64,000 nucleotides of DNA from Fluviibacter phosphoraccumulans (GTDB lineage: Bacteria > Pseudomonadota > Gammaproteobacteria > Burkholderiales > Rhodocyclaceae): positions 496,001-560,000 of the forward strand of contig NZ_AP019011.1 of NCBI RefSeq assembly GCF_016110345.1, given 5' to 3'. The translations under genes and the position numbers were made by a program. Below, piece after piece: positions 48,767 through 56,656 of the stretch (position 1 is its first letter; every line of letters begins with the position of its first letter). The notes beneath the pieces are model-generated. The model was not told the origin of the DNA and searched no databases. It saw only the letters and a list, made by a program, of their open reading frames with translations.

Positions 48767-50439
48767 ACCTAAGCAAATTTAAATATTTCGGTTTAGCGGC
48801 TCTATCGCTACTTCCGACACTTGTTCTTGCCGCAGCAGCCAGTGATGGCCCGGTGGAGAAACAGCCAGTCAATGTGTCTGCTATTGCGATGTTCCTGGTT
48901 TTCGTTTTGTTAACACTAGGTATCACCTATTGGGCTGCCTCGCGTACTAAGTCCACTGCTGATTTCTATACGGCCGGGGGTGGTATTAGCGGCTTCCAGA
49001 ATGGCTTGGCAATTGCCGGTGATTATATGTCAGCAGCAACATTGCTGGGCCTGTCCAGCCTGATCTACGCCCGAGGTTTCGATGGCTTTATCTACACCAT
49101 CAGTTTCTTCGTTGGGTGGCCGATTATTTTGTTCATTCTTGCAGAGCGTCTTCGTAATCTCGGCAAATTTACTTTTGCAGATATCGCCTCGTTCCGTTTG
49201 GATCAGACCAAGATTCGTACCTTTGCAGCCTTTGGTTCGCTGACTGTGGTGTTTTTCTATCTGATTGTTCAGATGGTAGGTGCTGGTCAGCTGATCCAAC
49301 TGTTGTTTGGTTTGGATTATAACTACGCCGTCGTTATGGTTGGCGTGCTGATGATCGTCTATGTGACTTTCGGTGGCATGGTTGCAACAACCTGGGTACA
49401 GATCATCAAGGCATGTTTGTTGCTATTTGGTGGCACAGTGCTCATGTTTTTGACTTTAAACTACTTCGGGTTTTCGCTCGATACTTTGTTCATAAAGGCA
49501 ACTGAATCGAGCAAACTTGGTACCAAGCTTATGGAGCCAGGAAAGCTGATGTCGGATCCGGTTTCAGCCGTTTCTCTCTCCCTTGGTCTTCTGTTTGGTA
49601 CAGCTGCATTGCCGCATATTCTGATGCGCTTTTTCACAGTGCCGAACGCAAAGGAAGCGCGTAAATCAGTATTCGTGGCAACAGGTTTCATTGGCTTTTT
49701 CTTTCTCGTCGTGGTTGTGCTGGGTATTGGCGCAATCACCATCGTGGGTACCGATCCACAGTTTTTCGAAAATGGTGTAGTTGGTGGAAAGCTAATCGGT
49801 GGTAGCAATATGCCAGTGATGCATTTGGCCAAAGCTTTAGGTGGCGATATTTTCCTGGGCTTCCTGTCAGCCGTTGCTTTTGCAACAATTCTGGCAGTGG
49901 TATCGGGTCTGGCACTGGCGGGTGCTTCGGCCATCTCCCATGACATTTATGCACGTGTGATCAAGAAGGGCACGGCTTCCGGCGAGCAGGAGATGCGAGT
50001 TGGCAAGTACGCATCAGTCTTCATCGGTATCGTCGCTGTGCTTCTGGGCATCCTGTTCAAAGATCAGAACGTCGCCTTCCTTGTGGCGCTGGCCTTCGGT
50101 GTTGCCGCTTCGGTGAACTTCCCGGTACTTATCCTGTCGATGTACTGGAAGGGCTTGACCACACGTGGTGCACTCATCGGCGGTATCGTCGGTCTGATCA
50201 CTGCTGTTGGCTTGGTCATTCTCTCGCCGGCTGTCTGGGTCAAAGTCATCGGCAATGCAACGCCGGTCTTCCCATACGATCACCCGGCACTGTTCTCTAT
50301 GTCTGCCGCATTCCTCGCCACCTGGTTCTTTTCGGTGACCGATAAGAGTGCACGCGCCAAGGCCGAGATCGCTGCATTTGATGATCAGTATGTTCGTGCA
50401 CAAACCGGTATCGGTGCAGCACAGGCCAGTGATCACTAA
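48763..50439 (+). CDS. actP: Cation/acetate-type symporter ActP (SLC5 family)
   Basis: Sodium- or proton-driven uptake of acetate or a related short monocarboxylate. The 558-residue protein has an N-terminal signal-like helix, then about 13 helices. Core features are the motif [29 protein letters not shown] and [19 protein letters not shown]. In this island it may import the substrate for the acyl-CoA ligase. A terminator follows. Confidence 0.93.
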   Translation: MNLSKFKYFGLAALSLLPTLVLAAAASDGPVEKQPVNVSAIAMFLVFVLLTLGITYWAASRTKSTADFYTAGGGISGFQNGLAIAGDYMSAATLLGLSSLIYARGFDGFIYTISFFVGWPIILFILAERLRNLGKFTFADIASFRLDQTKIRTFAAFGSLTVVFFYLIVQMVGAGQLIQLLFGLDYNYAVVMVGVLMIVYVTFGGMVATTWVQIIKACLLLFGGTVLMFLTLNYFGFSLDTLFIKATESSKLGTKLMEPGKLMSDPVSAVSLSLGLLFGTAALPHILMRFFTVPNAKEARKSVFVATGFIGFFFLVVVVLGIGAITIVGTDPQFFENGVVGGKLIGGSNMPVMHLAKALGGDIFLGFLSAVAFATILAVVSGLALAGASAISHDIYARVIKKGTASGEQEMRVGKYASVFIGIVAVLLGILFKDQNVAFLVALAFGVAASVNFPVLILSMYWKGLTTRGALIGGIVGLITAVGLVILSPAVWVKVIGNATPVFPYDHPALFSMSAAFLATWFFSVTDKSARAKAEIAAFDDQYVRAQTGIGAAQASDH

Positions 50440-50474
50440 TATTTAACCGAGCAGTTCCTCCTTGTAGTAACTTT

Positions 50475-50499
50475 AAGGGGCCGCAAGGCCCCTTTTTTC
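50475..50499 (+). terminator. Terminator after actP
   Basis: AAGGGGCC / GGCCCCTT perfect stem, GCAA loop, then TTTTTTCTT. It ends 16 bases before the next start codon, so the downstream genes are either read through or have a promoter overlapping this region. Confidence 0.92.
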
Positions 50500-50514
50500 T
50501 TCCCCTTGATACCT

Positions 50515-51294
50515 ATGAAACTCATTGAAACTAGTCAGGCAGAACATATCGGCATACTGACCTTAAACAACACCGATCGTCTTAATGTCATGGGTAACGA
50601 TCTGGTAAATCAATTGATCGAAAGCCTTGAGTTTTTTGCCACCACAGGAATGCGCGCAGTCATTCTTAAAACGCTGCCTGGCGTTAAGGTATGGTCGGCT
50701 GGCTATGACGTAAACGAACTGCCGCCTCACGGTAGAGACCCGTTGGAATGTCATGAGCCATTGCGTAGAGCAGTTAAGGCCATGCAGACTTGTCCGTTAC
50801 CCATCATTGTTGTTGTAGAAGGCAGTGTCTGGGGTGGCGCCAATGAACTCGTTATGTCGGGTGATATGGTTGTTGCCGCTAAAGGCACAAGCTTTGCGTT
50901 GACCCCAAGTCGCCTGGGCGTTCCATATAACCCATCCGGCATCATGACCTTCATGAATTCCATGCCTTTACACATCCTCAAGGAAATGGTTTGCCGCGCA
51001 GTCCCTGTCAAAGCAGAGCGTCTTCAAACATACGGTGTCGTTAACCACGTCGTGCCTGCTGATGAGCTGGAAAGCTTTTCCATTCAGATCGCCAAAGAAA
51101 TATGCCTCACATCGCCCTTGGCGAATAGCGTCTTCAAAGCACAGATCACCTCAATGATGAGTGCAATTCCGTTAACGTCTAATGAGTTTGAACAGATCGA
51201 AGCCAGTCGCCGTGTTGTCTATAGCAGCGACGATTATCGAGAAGGCGTTTCAGCCATCAAAGAAAAGCGTGCCCCCGTATTTCAAGGAAGGTAA
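50515..51294 (+). CDS. Methylmalonyl-CoA decarboxylase-like crotonase (ScpB type)
   Basis: A 259-residue crotonase-fold enzyme. The segments VWSAGYDVNELPPHGRDPL and VEGSVWGGANELVMSGD match E. coli ScpB (methylmalonyl-CoA decarboxylase) more closely than ordinary enoyl-CoA hydratases as I recall them. It would make propionyl-CoA from methylmalonyl-CoA. ATG 50515 has no recognisable ribosome site and follows closely on the actP terminator, so its mRNA may be leaderless or nearly so. The next gene follows after two bases. Confidence 0.82.
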   Translation: MKLIETSQAEHIGILTLNNTDRLNVMGNDLVNQLIESLEFFATTGMRAVILKTLPGVKVWSAGYDVNELPPHGRDPLECHEPLRRAVKAMQTCPLPIIVVVEGSVWGGANELVMSGDMVVAAKGTSFALTPSRLGVPYNPSGIMTFMNSMPLHILKEMVCRAVPVKAERLQTYGVVNHVVPADELESFSIQIAKEICLTSPLANSVFKAQITSMMSAIPLTSNEFEQIEASRRVVYSSDDYREGVSAIKEKRAPVFQGR

Positions 51295-51296
51295 TC

Positions 51297-51752
51297 ATGA
51301 GAAATCGGCATTTAAGTCTAAAGTCGCTCGATGATCTGGTCGTCGGTGAAGTGTTCGAAACCCAAGGATACACTTTGGCCCAGGCAGACATTACGAGTTT
51401 TGCCTTCAGCTTTGATCCACAGCCCTTTCATATCGATGAAGTGGCTGCAAGCCAATCCATCTTCGGTGGCATTATCGCCAGTGGCTTTCATAGCATCGCC
51501 ATCTGCTTCCGGCTCTTTATTCAGTGCGGTATTTTTGCCCGATCAAGCCTGGGGGGAACAGGGCTGGACGAGGTGCGCTGGTTTGCGCCAGTACGTGCCG
51601 GCGACACACTTACCGCCGAGGTGGAGGTCACGAAACTCGTACCGTCAACCTCTAAAGAAGATCGTGGCGTGGCAGTTTTGCAATACCGAGGCTACAACCA
51701 GCGTAAAGAGTTGGTCGTCAGCTTCTACGGTAACCATTACTTGCTGCGTTGA
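51297..51752 (+). CDS. Second MaoC-like hydratase
   Basis: A 151-residue hot-dog protein with SFDPQPFHIDEVAASQSIFGGIIASGFHS, where the expected Asp and His of the hydratase motif are present. It is more distant from the first MaoC protein and of the kind seen with catabolic CoA pathways. AAGGAAGG precedes ATG 51297. Co-transcribed with the ScpB-like gene (two-base gap). Confidence 0.85.
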   Translation: MRNRHLSLKSLDDLVVGEVFETQGYTLAQADITSFAFSFDPQPFHIDEVAASQSIFGGIIASGFHSIAICFRLFIQCGIFARSSLGGTGLDEVRWFAPVRAGDTLTAEVEVTKLVPSTSKEDRGVAVLQYRGYNQRKELVVSFYGNHYLLR

Positions 51753-51772
51753 TAACAGAAGGCAAATTGACT

Positions 51773-52819
51773 ATGTCGAAACGATTTCTGGGTCTGAAGT
51801 GTCCTATTATTCAGGCGCCTATGGCAGGTGTACAGGGCAGTGCGCTTGCGATCGCCATCAGCAATGCCGGAGGACTTGGTTCATTACCGTGCGCAATGTT
51901 GACACCAGAAGCCGTGGGAGTCGAAGTTGCCCAGATGCGCGATCAGATCATCTACACAAATGGCACTCAGAACCCCTTCAATCTCAATTTCTTCTGCCAT
52001 CAACTACCCGCGCAGGATGCAGACATCGAGGCTGTTTGGCGTCGGCAGTTCGCCAACGATTACCAGACCTACGATATCGATCCGGCCAGAATTCAGCCAG
52101 CGCCGCTGCGGCTGCCCTTTAGTGCAGAAATGGCGGCAGTGGTCGAAGCGCTTAAGCCTGATGTGGTGAGTTTCCATTTTGGTTTACCTGAAGCGGCACT
52201 ACTTGAGCGAGTTAAACGCAGCGGTGCCAAAATCATGTCATCCGCTACAACCGTTGAAGAGGCCATCTGGCTTGAAGCGCATGGTGCTGACTTCGTCATT
52301 GCCCAAGGGCTTGAGGCCGGAGGGCATCGTGGCATGTTTCTGTCGACAGACCTCACAACCCAAATGGGTACGTTTGCACTTGTGCCACAAATCGTTAAAG
52401 CCGTGACTATTCCGGTCGTAGCGGCAGGCGGTATTGCCGATGCGCAAGGAGTCAAAGCAGCGCTCGATCTCGGCGCGGTTGCTGTTCAGATAGGTACGGC
52501 ATACATGCTTTGCCCGGAGGCATCCACCACGCAAGTGCATCGTTCTGCTTTGCAGAGCGCTAAGGCGCGGCACACCGCCATCACCAATGTATTCACCGGC
52601 CGTCCGGCGCGCGGCATTGTCAATAAGTTGATTGAGTCGGTTGGCCCCATTAGTCCGCTAGCGCCACCGTTTCCGCTGGCCGGTAGTGCGTCTGCCCCGT
52701 TGCGAGCCAAAGCCGAAGCGGCCGGTTCGGGTGATTTCTCACCCTTGTGGGCGGGTCAGAATGTCACAGGCTGTAAGGAAATACCCGCCGGTCTACTCAC
52801 CAAAGATCTGACTCCATGA
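51773..52819 (+). CDS. Nitronate monooxygenase / 2-nitropropane dioxygenase-like flavoprotein
   Basis: A 348-residue FMN TIM-barrel of the NPD family. Motifs are CPIIQAPMAGVQG at the N-terminus, AQGLEAGGHRGMF, and the FMN phosphate region VPVVAAGGIADAQGV in which this protein reads IPVVAAGGI. Family members oxidise nitronates or act as trans-enoyl reductases, so the exact role here is open. ATG 51773 is chosen with AGAAGG upstream. It ends eight bases from the convergent methyltransferase gene. Confidence 0.82.
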   Translation: MSKRFLGLKCPIIQAPMAGVQGSALAIAISNAGGLGSLPCAMLTPEAVGVEVAQMRDQIIYTNGTQNPFNLNFFCHQLPAQDADIEAVWRRQFANDYQTYDIDPARIQPAPLRLPFSAEMAAVVEALKPDVVSFHFGLPEAALLERVKRSGAKIMSSATTVEEAIWLEAHGADFVIAQGLEAGGHRGMFLSTDLTTQMGTFALVPQIVKAVTIPVVAAGGIADAQGVKAALDLGAVAVQIGTAYMLCPEASTTQVHRSALQSAKARHTAITNVFTGRPARGIVNKLIESVGPISPLAPPFPLAGSASAPLRAKAEAAGSGDFSPLWAGQNVTGCKEIPAGLLTKDLTP

Positions 52820-52827
52820 GCTTAGTG

Positions 52828-53436
52828 CTACTTGCGTTGCAGGCAGAGTGCTAACTCGTTCCAGCCTGAAGGGTGGGGCACAACCGTCGGTAGCGCATCT
52901 GGCCATTGCCAGTGCTGGCTATTAAATAACGCGTGCATGGCGTTGATGTCACAGTGAAACGGTGGCCCCTGCTTGAGACCTTCACGGGCACCAGGTCGTT
53001 CTACCTGCATGAACAAAACATAAAGACGACCACTAGGGCGCACCCAGCGCGCCAGTTGTTCACTGTAAGCAATCCAGTTGTCAGGGTCCAGCGCGCAAAG
53101 GCAGGTCTGTTCATAGACCGCATCAAAAGATTGTTCAGGCGCATACACAAGCACATCGGCCTTAACCACCTCGGCTTTAAGCGCGTGCTGCGCTAGCAGC
53201 GCTTTTGTTTCTTTTACGGCGCCAGCCGTGTAGTCGATACCCACAACATCAAAGCCACGCTTAGCGAACTCAACCATCTCCCAGCCCTTACCGCAACCGG
53301 GCACGGCAATACGGCAAGGTGTGAGCGCTTTGCTGTTAAGCCAATCCAGTAGTTGGGGGCTTGGGGCGCCCCGGTCCCACGGGGTGCGACCCTGATCAAA
53401 ATGTTCCTGCCAAAAATTAGGAGTCAGTGCGCTCAT
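52828..53436 (-). CDS. TPMT-family SAM-dependent methyltransferase
   Basis: A 202-residue Rossmann methyltransferase of the thiopurine methyltransferase family. Features are FWQEHFDQGRTPWDRGAPSPQL, the SAM site IAVPGCGKGWEMVEFAKRGFDVVGIDYT and YEQTCLCALDP. Bacterial members methylate thiols, halides, tellurite or selenium compounds. A link to thiol or methylthio metabolism of the neighbouring acyl-CoA module is possible but not shown. Confidence 0.88.
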   Translation of the reverse strand: MSALTPNFWQEHFDQGRTPWDRGAPSPQLLDWLNSKALTPCRIAVPGCGKGWEMVEFAKRGFDVVGIDYTAGAVKETKALLAQHALKAEVVKADVLVYAPEQSFDAVYEQTCLCALDPDNWIAYSEQLARWVRPSGRLYVLFMQVERPGAREGLKQGPPFHCDINAMHALFNSQHWQWPDALPTVVPHPSGWNELALCLQRK

Positions 53437-53587
53437 AAATATGTGCTTTGAATAGTTTTGGTAATTCTATGCGCATTAATCAGTCTTTATTGACCAGGCT
53501 CAAAAAATTACGCATTGCAACAACGTTTTCTCCATTCGTAACCATGGATAATCGAATCAACAAGTCAGCCTCATTAAGGAGTTGATC

Positions 53588-53764
53588 ATGATCTACAAAA
53601 TTGAAGTTGCCGAATTCCAAACCCGAAATTGGGTGAATCTAGGTTTGGTAGAGCAAACTATAGAGCAGGTGCAAATGTATATATGCATTGTAAGAAGGAT
53701 GTATCCTGGTTCACATGTTCGGGCGCTTGATTTAAAGACCAGAAATACAGTAGCAGAGATTTAG
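53588..53764 (+). CDS. Small unrecognised protein (58 residues)
   Basis: ATG 53588 follows a clear TAAGGAG site (53575-53581) with six bases between. The product has 58 residues, MIYKIEVAEFQTRNWVNL onward, with no signal, membrane helix or known motif. The gene is AT-rich and lies in the low-GC right part of element A, beside the replication-initiator-like gene. It could be a small element-encoded regulator; no function is assigned. Confidence 0.5.
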   Translation: MIYKIEVAEFQTRNWVNLGLVEQTIEQVQMYICIVRRMYPGSHVRALDLKTRNTVAEI

Positions 53765-53819
53765 ACAGTTGCTACCTCACTGTAATGCTGGTGACGGTTA
53801 TAAGGGTTTCGTTGAAGGG

Positions 53820-54869
53820 CTAAGGCGATCGAATGGAAACTTTAGGGTTCCAATGATCGGGTTGTTGCCCAAGGCCGTCTATAAATGCTTTGCCCTTGCC
53901 CAAGATTTCCGGATCCATGAAAAGATCTGTCGATTGCGGTGATTCTCGTCTCTTTACTAGACGTGTCCGTTGGGTTGCTATTCTCGTTCCATGACCAATC
54001 GTGAAAGTTCCTCGTGCGATGGCTGTCATAATCCCTCGGGCAAAAGGCACCATATTCGTCTTGATTACACCGGCTTGCCTAGCACCTTCGATCTCATCGA
54101 GTGCCTTCTGACGGTATTCCATAGGGCAGGTGGTCAGTAGCTCACCAATAGCAATGCTTTCTTCTGGTGTGCATTTTGGGAAAATCAGCTGATCAGAAAT
54201 ATCACCACAACCACCCGAATCCATAGCATTGCTATGCACCGTGGTTGTTGTAGTTTCTGTGTTGTAGTCTCTGTATAGGGGAGGTGGGTTTTCCCGATTT
54301 ACTGTAACTGGGGATTCTCCATTCCCTGTCACTAGGGGTTCCCTGTTTACTGTAAATTGGGATTGCCGATTCCCTGTAAATGGGGAATCCCCATTTACAG
54401 TAAAATCCTCTGAACGGCGCGGGTTTCCGGCTGATGACTTGCCCGGTTTTGAAGTCTTCGAGTTGGTTTTGGACAATAATTCGTCTAGGGTGGCATCAAC
54501 CATTTCGTGATTCCGGAAGTAGTAGGTCAAGTTACTGCGACGATCTACGTAACTGCAGTAGAACTTACCCTGGAACTTGTCCTCAGCCTTATCGAACTCG
54601 GATTTGGACTTATAGCGGATTCCAATCTTGTCGAATGCAGTCCGGAACTCATCAACTGACATCCCGAGTTCCTCTGTCCAGCTATCACCAATTTTGTACG
54701 CTGGATGATCCGAGGGCATCAAGAACTTGTAGTAGCCCTCGGGGTGACCTTCAAACCAATAATCGAGCTGTTGCATCACTAGACACCCCAGAACACCACC
54801 AGCGATTGGATGCAATTCCTTGACGTAGGGGATCGTATTTCGGGTAAGGTGGAGTATCCGGTTTTTCAT
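53820..54869 (-). CDS. Replication-initiator-like protein with internal tandem repeats
   Basis: A 349-residue protein. Residues 1-130 resemble winged-helix N-termini of phage/element replication proteins (GGVLGCLVMQQLDYWFEGHPEG, DSWTEELGMSVDEFRTAFDKIGI, then LTYYFRN). Residues 156-195 are five tandem copies of an eight-residue unit, followed by a Thr-rich linker and a C-terminal domain (about 225-290). The arrangement, a DNA-binding domain plus in-gene iterons, resembles lambda O. The identity as initiator is inference; no Walker or relaxase motif is present. Confidence 0.6.
   Translation of the reverse strand: MKNRILHLTRNTIPYVKELHPIAGGVLGCLVMQQLDYWFEGHPEGYYKFLMPSDHPAYKIGDSWTEELGMSVDEFRTAFDKIGIRYKSKSEFDKAEDKFQGKFYCSYVDRRSNLTYYFRNHEMVDATLDELLSKTNSKTSKPGKSSAGNPRRSEDFTVNGDSPFTGNRQSQFTVNREPLVTGNGESPVTVNRENPPPLYRDYNTETTTTTVHSNAMDSGGCGDISDQLIFPKCTPEESIAIGELLTTCPMEYRQKALDEIEGARQAGVIKTNMVPFARGIMTAIARGTFTIGHGTRIATQRTRLVKRRESPQSTDLFMDPEILGKGKAFIDGLGQQPDHWNPKVSIRSP
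54285..54404 (-). repeat. Five tandem 24-bp repeats inside the initiator-like gene
   Basis: On the minus strand five 24-base units encode FTVNGDSP, FTGNRQSQ, FTVNREPL, VTGNGESP and VTVNRENP. The consensus begins TTTACAG and ends AATCCCCA-like. Identity is kept at the DNA level, including at many third positions (ACA, AAT, GGG, GAA, CCA), as expected for protein-binding iterons as well as for recent unit duplication. Confidence 0.85.
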
Positions 54870-55110
54870 GCGGATTCCCTCATAGGAAAGTTGGCTTCGA
54901 ACGCCGTTTTTTTCATCGAATAAGACTTGATTCTTGTGCGAGACTGCACAAAAATTGACATCAAAATGGATGAAAAACTTCCCTCATAGCTCCATAGTGC
55001 TTTGAAGCAAAACAAGGGGTTAACTGACCCTAACTGGCTAAACTGTGAGGGAATTTTACCCCTGTTAACTGATTGATTATTAATCGAATACACCCGCCTA
55101 TGGTCACTAA
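54870..55110. promoter_or_regulatory. AT-rich region with short repeats upstream of the initiator-like gene
   Basis: No gene is seen. TTCCCTCATAG occurs at 54875-54885 and 54979-54989, and its inverse TGTGAGGGAA at 55044-55053. GTTAACTGA occurs at 55019-55027 and 55064-55072, with a further TAACTG at 55031. These may be operator or origin sites for the initiator-like protein, whose promoter should lie here. Confidence 0.5.
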
Positions 55111-55156
55111 CTACGAACCAAGGGGTAGGGAGTTCGAATCTCTCCGAGCGCGCCAG
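55111..55156 (+). repeat. Attachment-site direct repeat, copy 2 (tRNA-Arg 3' fragment)
   Basis: Exact 46-base copy of 36284-36329. It is not a tRNA gene: the sequence to its left (GCCTATGGTCACTAA) does not form the 5' half of a tRNA. It is the junction between element A and the integrase-bearing element B. Confidence 0.9.
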
Positions 55157-55161
55157 AATTC

Positions 55162-55190
55162 AAGGCCTCCAGCGATGGGGGCCTTTTCTT
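55162..55190 (+). terminator. Terminator-like hairpin after att copy 2
   Basis: AAGGCCTCC / GGGGGCCTT with loop AGCGAT followed by TTTCTTTTG, the same as after the intact tRNA. It can also end the integrase transcript, which converges on it from the right. Confidence 0.8.
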
Positions 55191-55195
55191 TTGTC

Positions 55196-56311
55196 TCACA
55201 GATTCACCTCTGTCTCACAAATTGAAGAATCGAGCGGTTCTACATGCTCGGGTTTACGTCGATACACGCGTCGAGTTGTTCTGCTATCAGCGTGCGAGAG
55301 TAGGGCACGTGCGTGCTCCAAAGTTTTTGCATCCGATGCACACTTCGCACGTAGGTCGTGTTGCGTGAAGTGCTCTTTTATCTTCGTTTCAGACATCACA
55401 CGCTTCATGAAGTTCTGCCACATTGTTTTCCAGCCAGGCGCTTCATCGGTTTCTAGGTTTATGTAGCATTTCCCGAATTTGTTACAAAACAGATAGTTTG
55501 ATTCGGCTGGTCTGGATTCCTTTGCGTTATTAACCGCATTTTTGAGATGTTCAGACCACCCATAAATTGTTCGCTTTCCGCTGGAATCTTTGGTCTTGTT
55601 TCGCTGGATGTGAATCCCATCGTTTCGCAAGTCTGCTTCGGTGAGGCTAAGCAGGTCATACTGAGACATTCCTGTCAGAAGCTTTATTCGAATGTAGGAC
55701 TGGATTGCCAGCACGCTACCTTTTTTTCTAAATGGCACAACAGATAGACATTCGATAATTTCCCAATCTTCAACATATCGGTCTCTGGGCTTGGATCCCT
55801 TAAGACGTACTTCTCCCTTAAATGGGTGGCGTGGTACATATCCCCATTCGACTGCTTTTGTATAGGCATGGCTCAAGACTTCGATTTCCCGTAGTGCTGC
55901 TACGCGGCCTCCCACGAGTCTTCCGTTTTCATTTGGTCGTTTTACACTCCGCTTATCAACGTATTGGTAGATCATCGGCGGCGTTATCTTCGATACGTTC
56001 AATTCACCAAAAACTGACCTCAGAGACGCAATCCCAATGATGTTGCTCTCTCTGGTTTTTGGTTTCTTTGTGGGAATCACTTCGGCGGCATATCTGTCGA
56101 GCAGATCATTGATGGTCTTGACTAGAATTGTGCACTCCATTCGATCTGCCCACTCTCGATACGCTTCTGGAAGCGTTGCTCCCAAGCGGAAAAAGGATTT
56201 CCCCTCCCATTTGGATCGATCAGTGAGTCGAGTCCTGTAGAAGTAAGCTCCATGCTTGAAAACCCATCGAGAGGGAAGGCCTTTGTTTTCTGGCCTGCGG
56301 AATCTAGCCAT
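55196..56311 (-). CDS. int: Tyrosine-type site-specific integrase
   Basis: Predicted recombinase for integration at tRNA-Arg. The 371-residue protein has an N-terminal arm/core-binding part (about 1-170) and a catalytic domain: K239 in the beta-hairpin, H318-x-x-R321 (QHDLRAKCASD), H340 and nucleophile Y350. At the first catalytic arginine position the sequence is TGMSQYDLL, with Ser216 instead of Arg. ATG 56311 overlaps the end of the DUF4224 gene by eight bases; the frame is open further upstream. It lies 39 bases from att. Confidence 0.9.
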   Translation of the reverse strand: MARFRRPENKGLPSRWVFKHGAYFYRTRLTDRSKWEGKSFFRLGATLPEAYREWADRMECTILVKTINDLLDRYAAEVIPTKKPKTRESNIIGIASLRSVFGELNVSKITPPMIYQYVDKRSVKRPNENGRLVGGRVAALREIEVLSHAYTKAVEWGYVPRHPFKGEVRLKGSKPRDRYVEDWEIIECLSVVPFRKKGSVLAIQSYIRIKLLTGMSQYDLLSLTEADLRNDGIHIQRNKTKDSSGKRTIYGWSEHLKNAVNNAKESRPAESNYLFCNKFGKCYINLETDEAPGWKTMWQNFMKRVMSETKIKEHFTQHDLRAKCASDAKTLEHARALLSHADSRTTRRVYRRKPEHVEPLDSSICETEVNL

Positions 56312-56534
56312 CCAAGGCAGCCCAATTAGGCTCTGTTCGACGAGCTTTCCTCGGGTTTCCAGCGTTTCCACCAAACACTAGTTCGATGTGTGCCTTCAGC
56401 ACGGCAACAGTCCCATCAGGGCGCACGCGATGCTCAATTCCCATGAAGCGAAGCGCCTTGATCTGGGCATCCTTGCGATGACGGCCTGTCAGCGCTTCAA
56501 CTTCATCTTTCGTCAGAACGATGTTTGTAGTCAC
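56304..56534 (-). CDS. DUF4224 protein, excisionase-like position
   Basis: A 76-residue protein of the DUF4224 type (LTKDEVEALTGRHRKDAQIKALRFMGIEHRVRPDGTVAVLKAH shows the family pattern, broken here into its head LTKDEVEALTG and tail). Such genes sit directly before integrases in many proviruses, and an excisionase/recombination-directionality role is suspected. It starts at GTG 56534 with GAGGTG upstream and overlaps int. Confidence 0.82.
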   Translation of the reverse strand: MTTNIVLTKDEVEALTGRHRKDAQIKALRFMGIEHRVRPDGTVAVLKAHIELVFGGNAGNPRKARRTEPNWAALDG

Positions 56535-56656
56535 ATGGTCACCTCTTTGATGCTAGGTGACGGCGAGCAAGCTAACAGTAGCTATAGATACCCATCACCA
56601 TAGATGTGGGCACATTAACACCGGTAACTTAATAAAACAATAGCAAAGCTAGTGCT

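Larger units (their letters stand above)
36284..55156. mobile_element. Putative integrase-less island (element A) between att repeats
   Basis: The 18.8-kb segment is bounded by the 3' tRNA repeats at 36284 and 55111. It holds decayed DNA at the left end, a metabolic module with a two-component system in the middle, and a replication-initiator-like gene at the right end. No integrase is inside. Codon use in the middle is close to the backbone; both ends are AT-richer. The geometry fits a cis-mobilisable element next to an integrative conjugative element. Alternatively the middle may be older chromosome captured between two att sites. Confidence 0.55.

Noticed and set aside
50515..51294. DmdD (methylthioacryloyl-CoA hydratase), which would complete a dmdBCD set
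   Set aside because: The motifs VWSAGYDVNELPPHGRDPL and VEGSVWGGANELVMS fit ScpB-type methylmalonyl-CoA decarboxylase better than a hydratase.
54285..54404. A short CRISPR array
   Set aside because: The 24-base units are directly adjacent without spacers, stay in frame within one protein and show codon-level substitutions.
55083..55156. A second tRNA-Arg gene
   Set aside because: Only the part from the anticodon loop to the 3' end is present. The sequence to the left does not supply an acceptor or D arm, so it is an att fragment.
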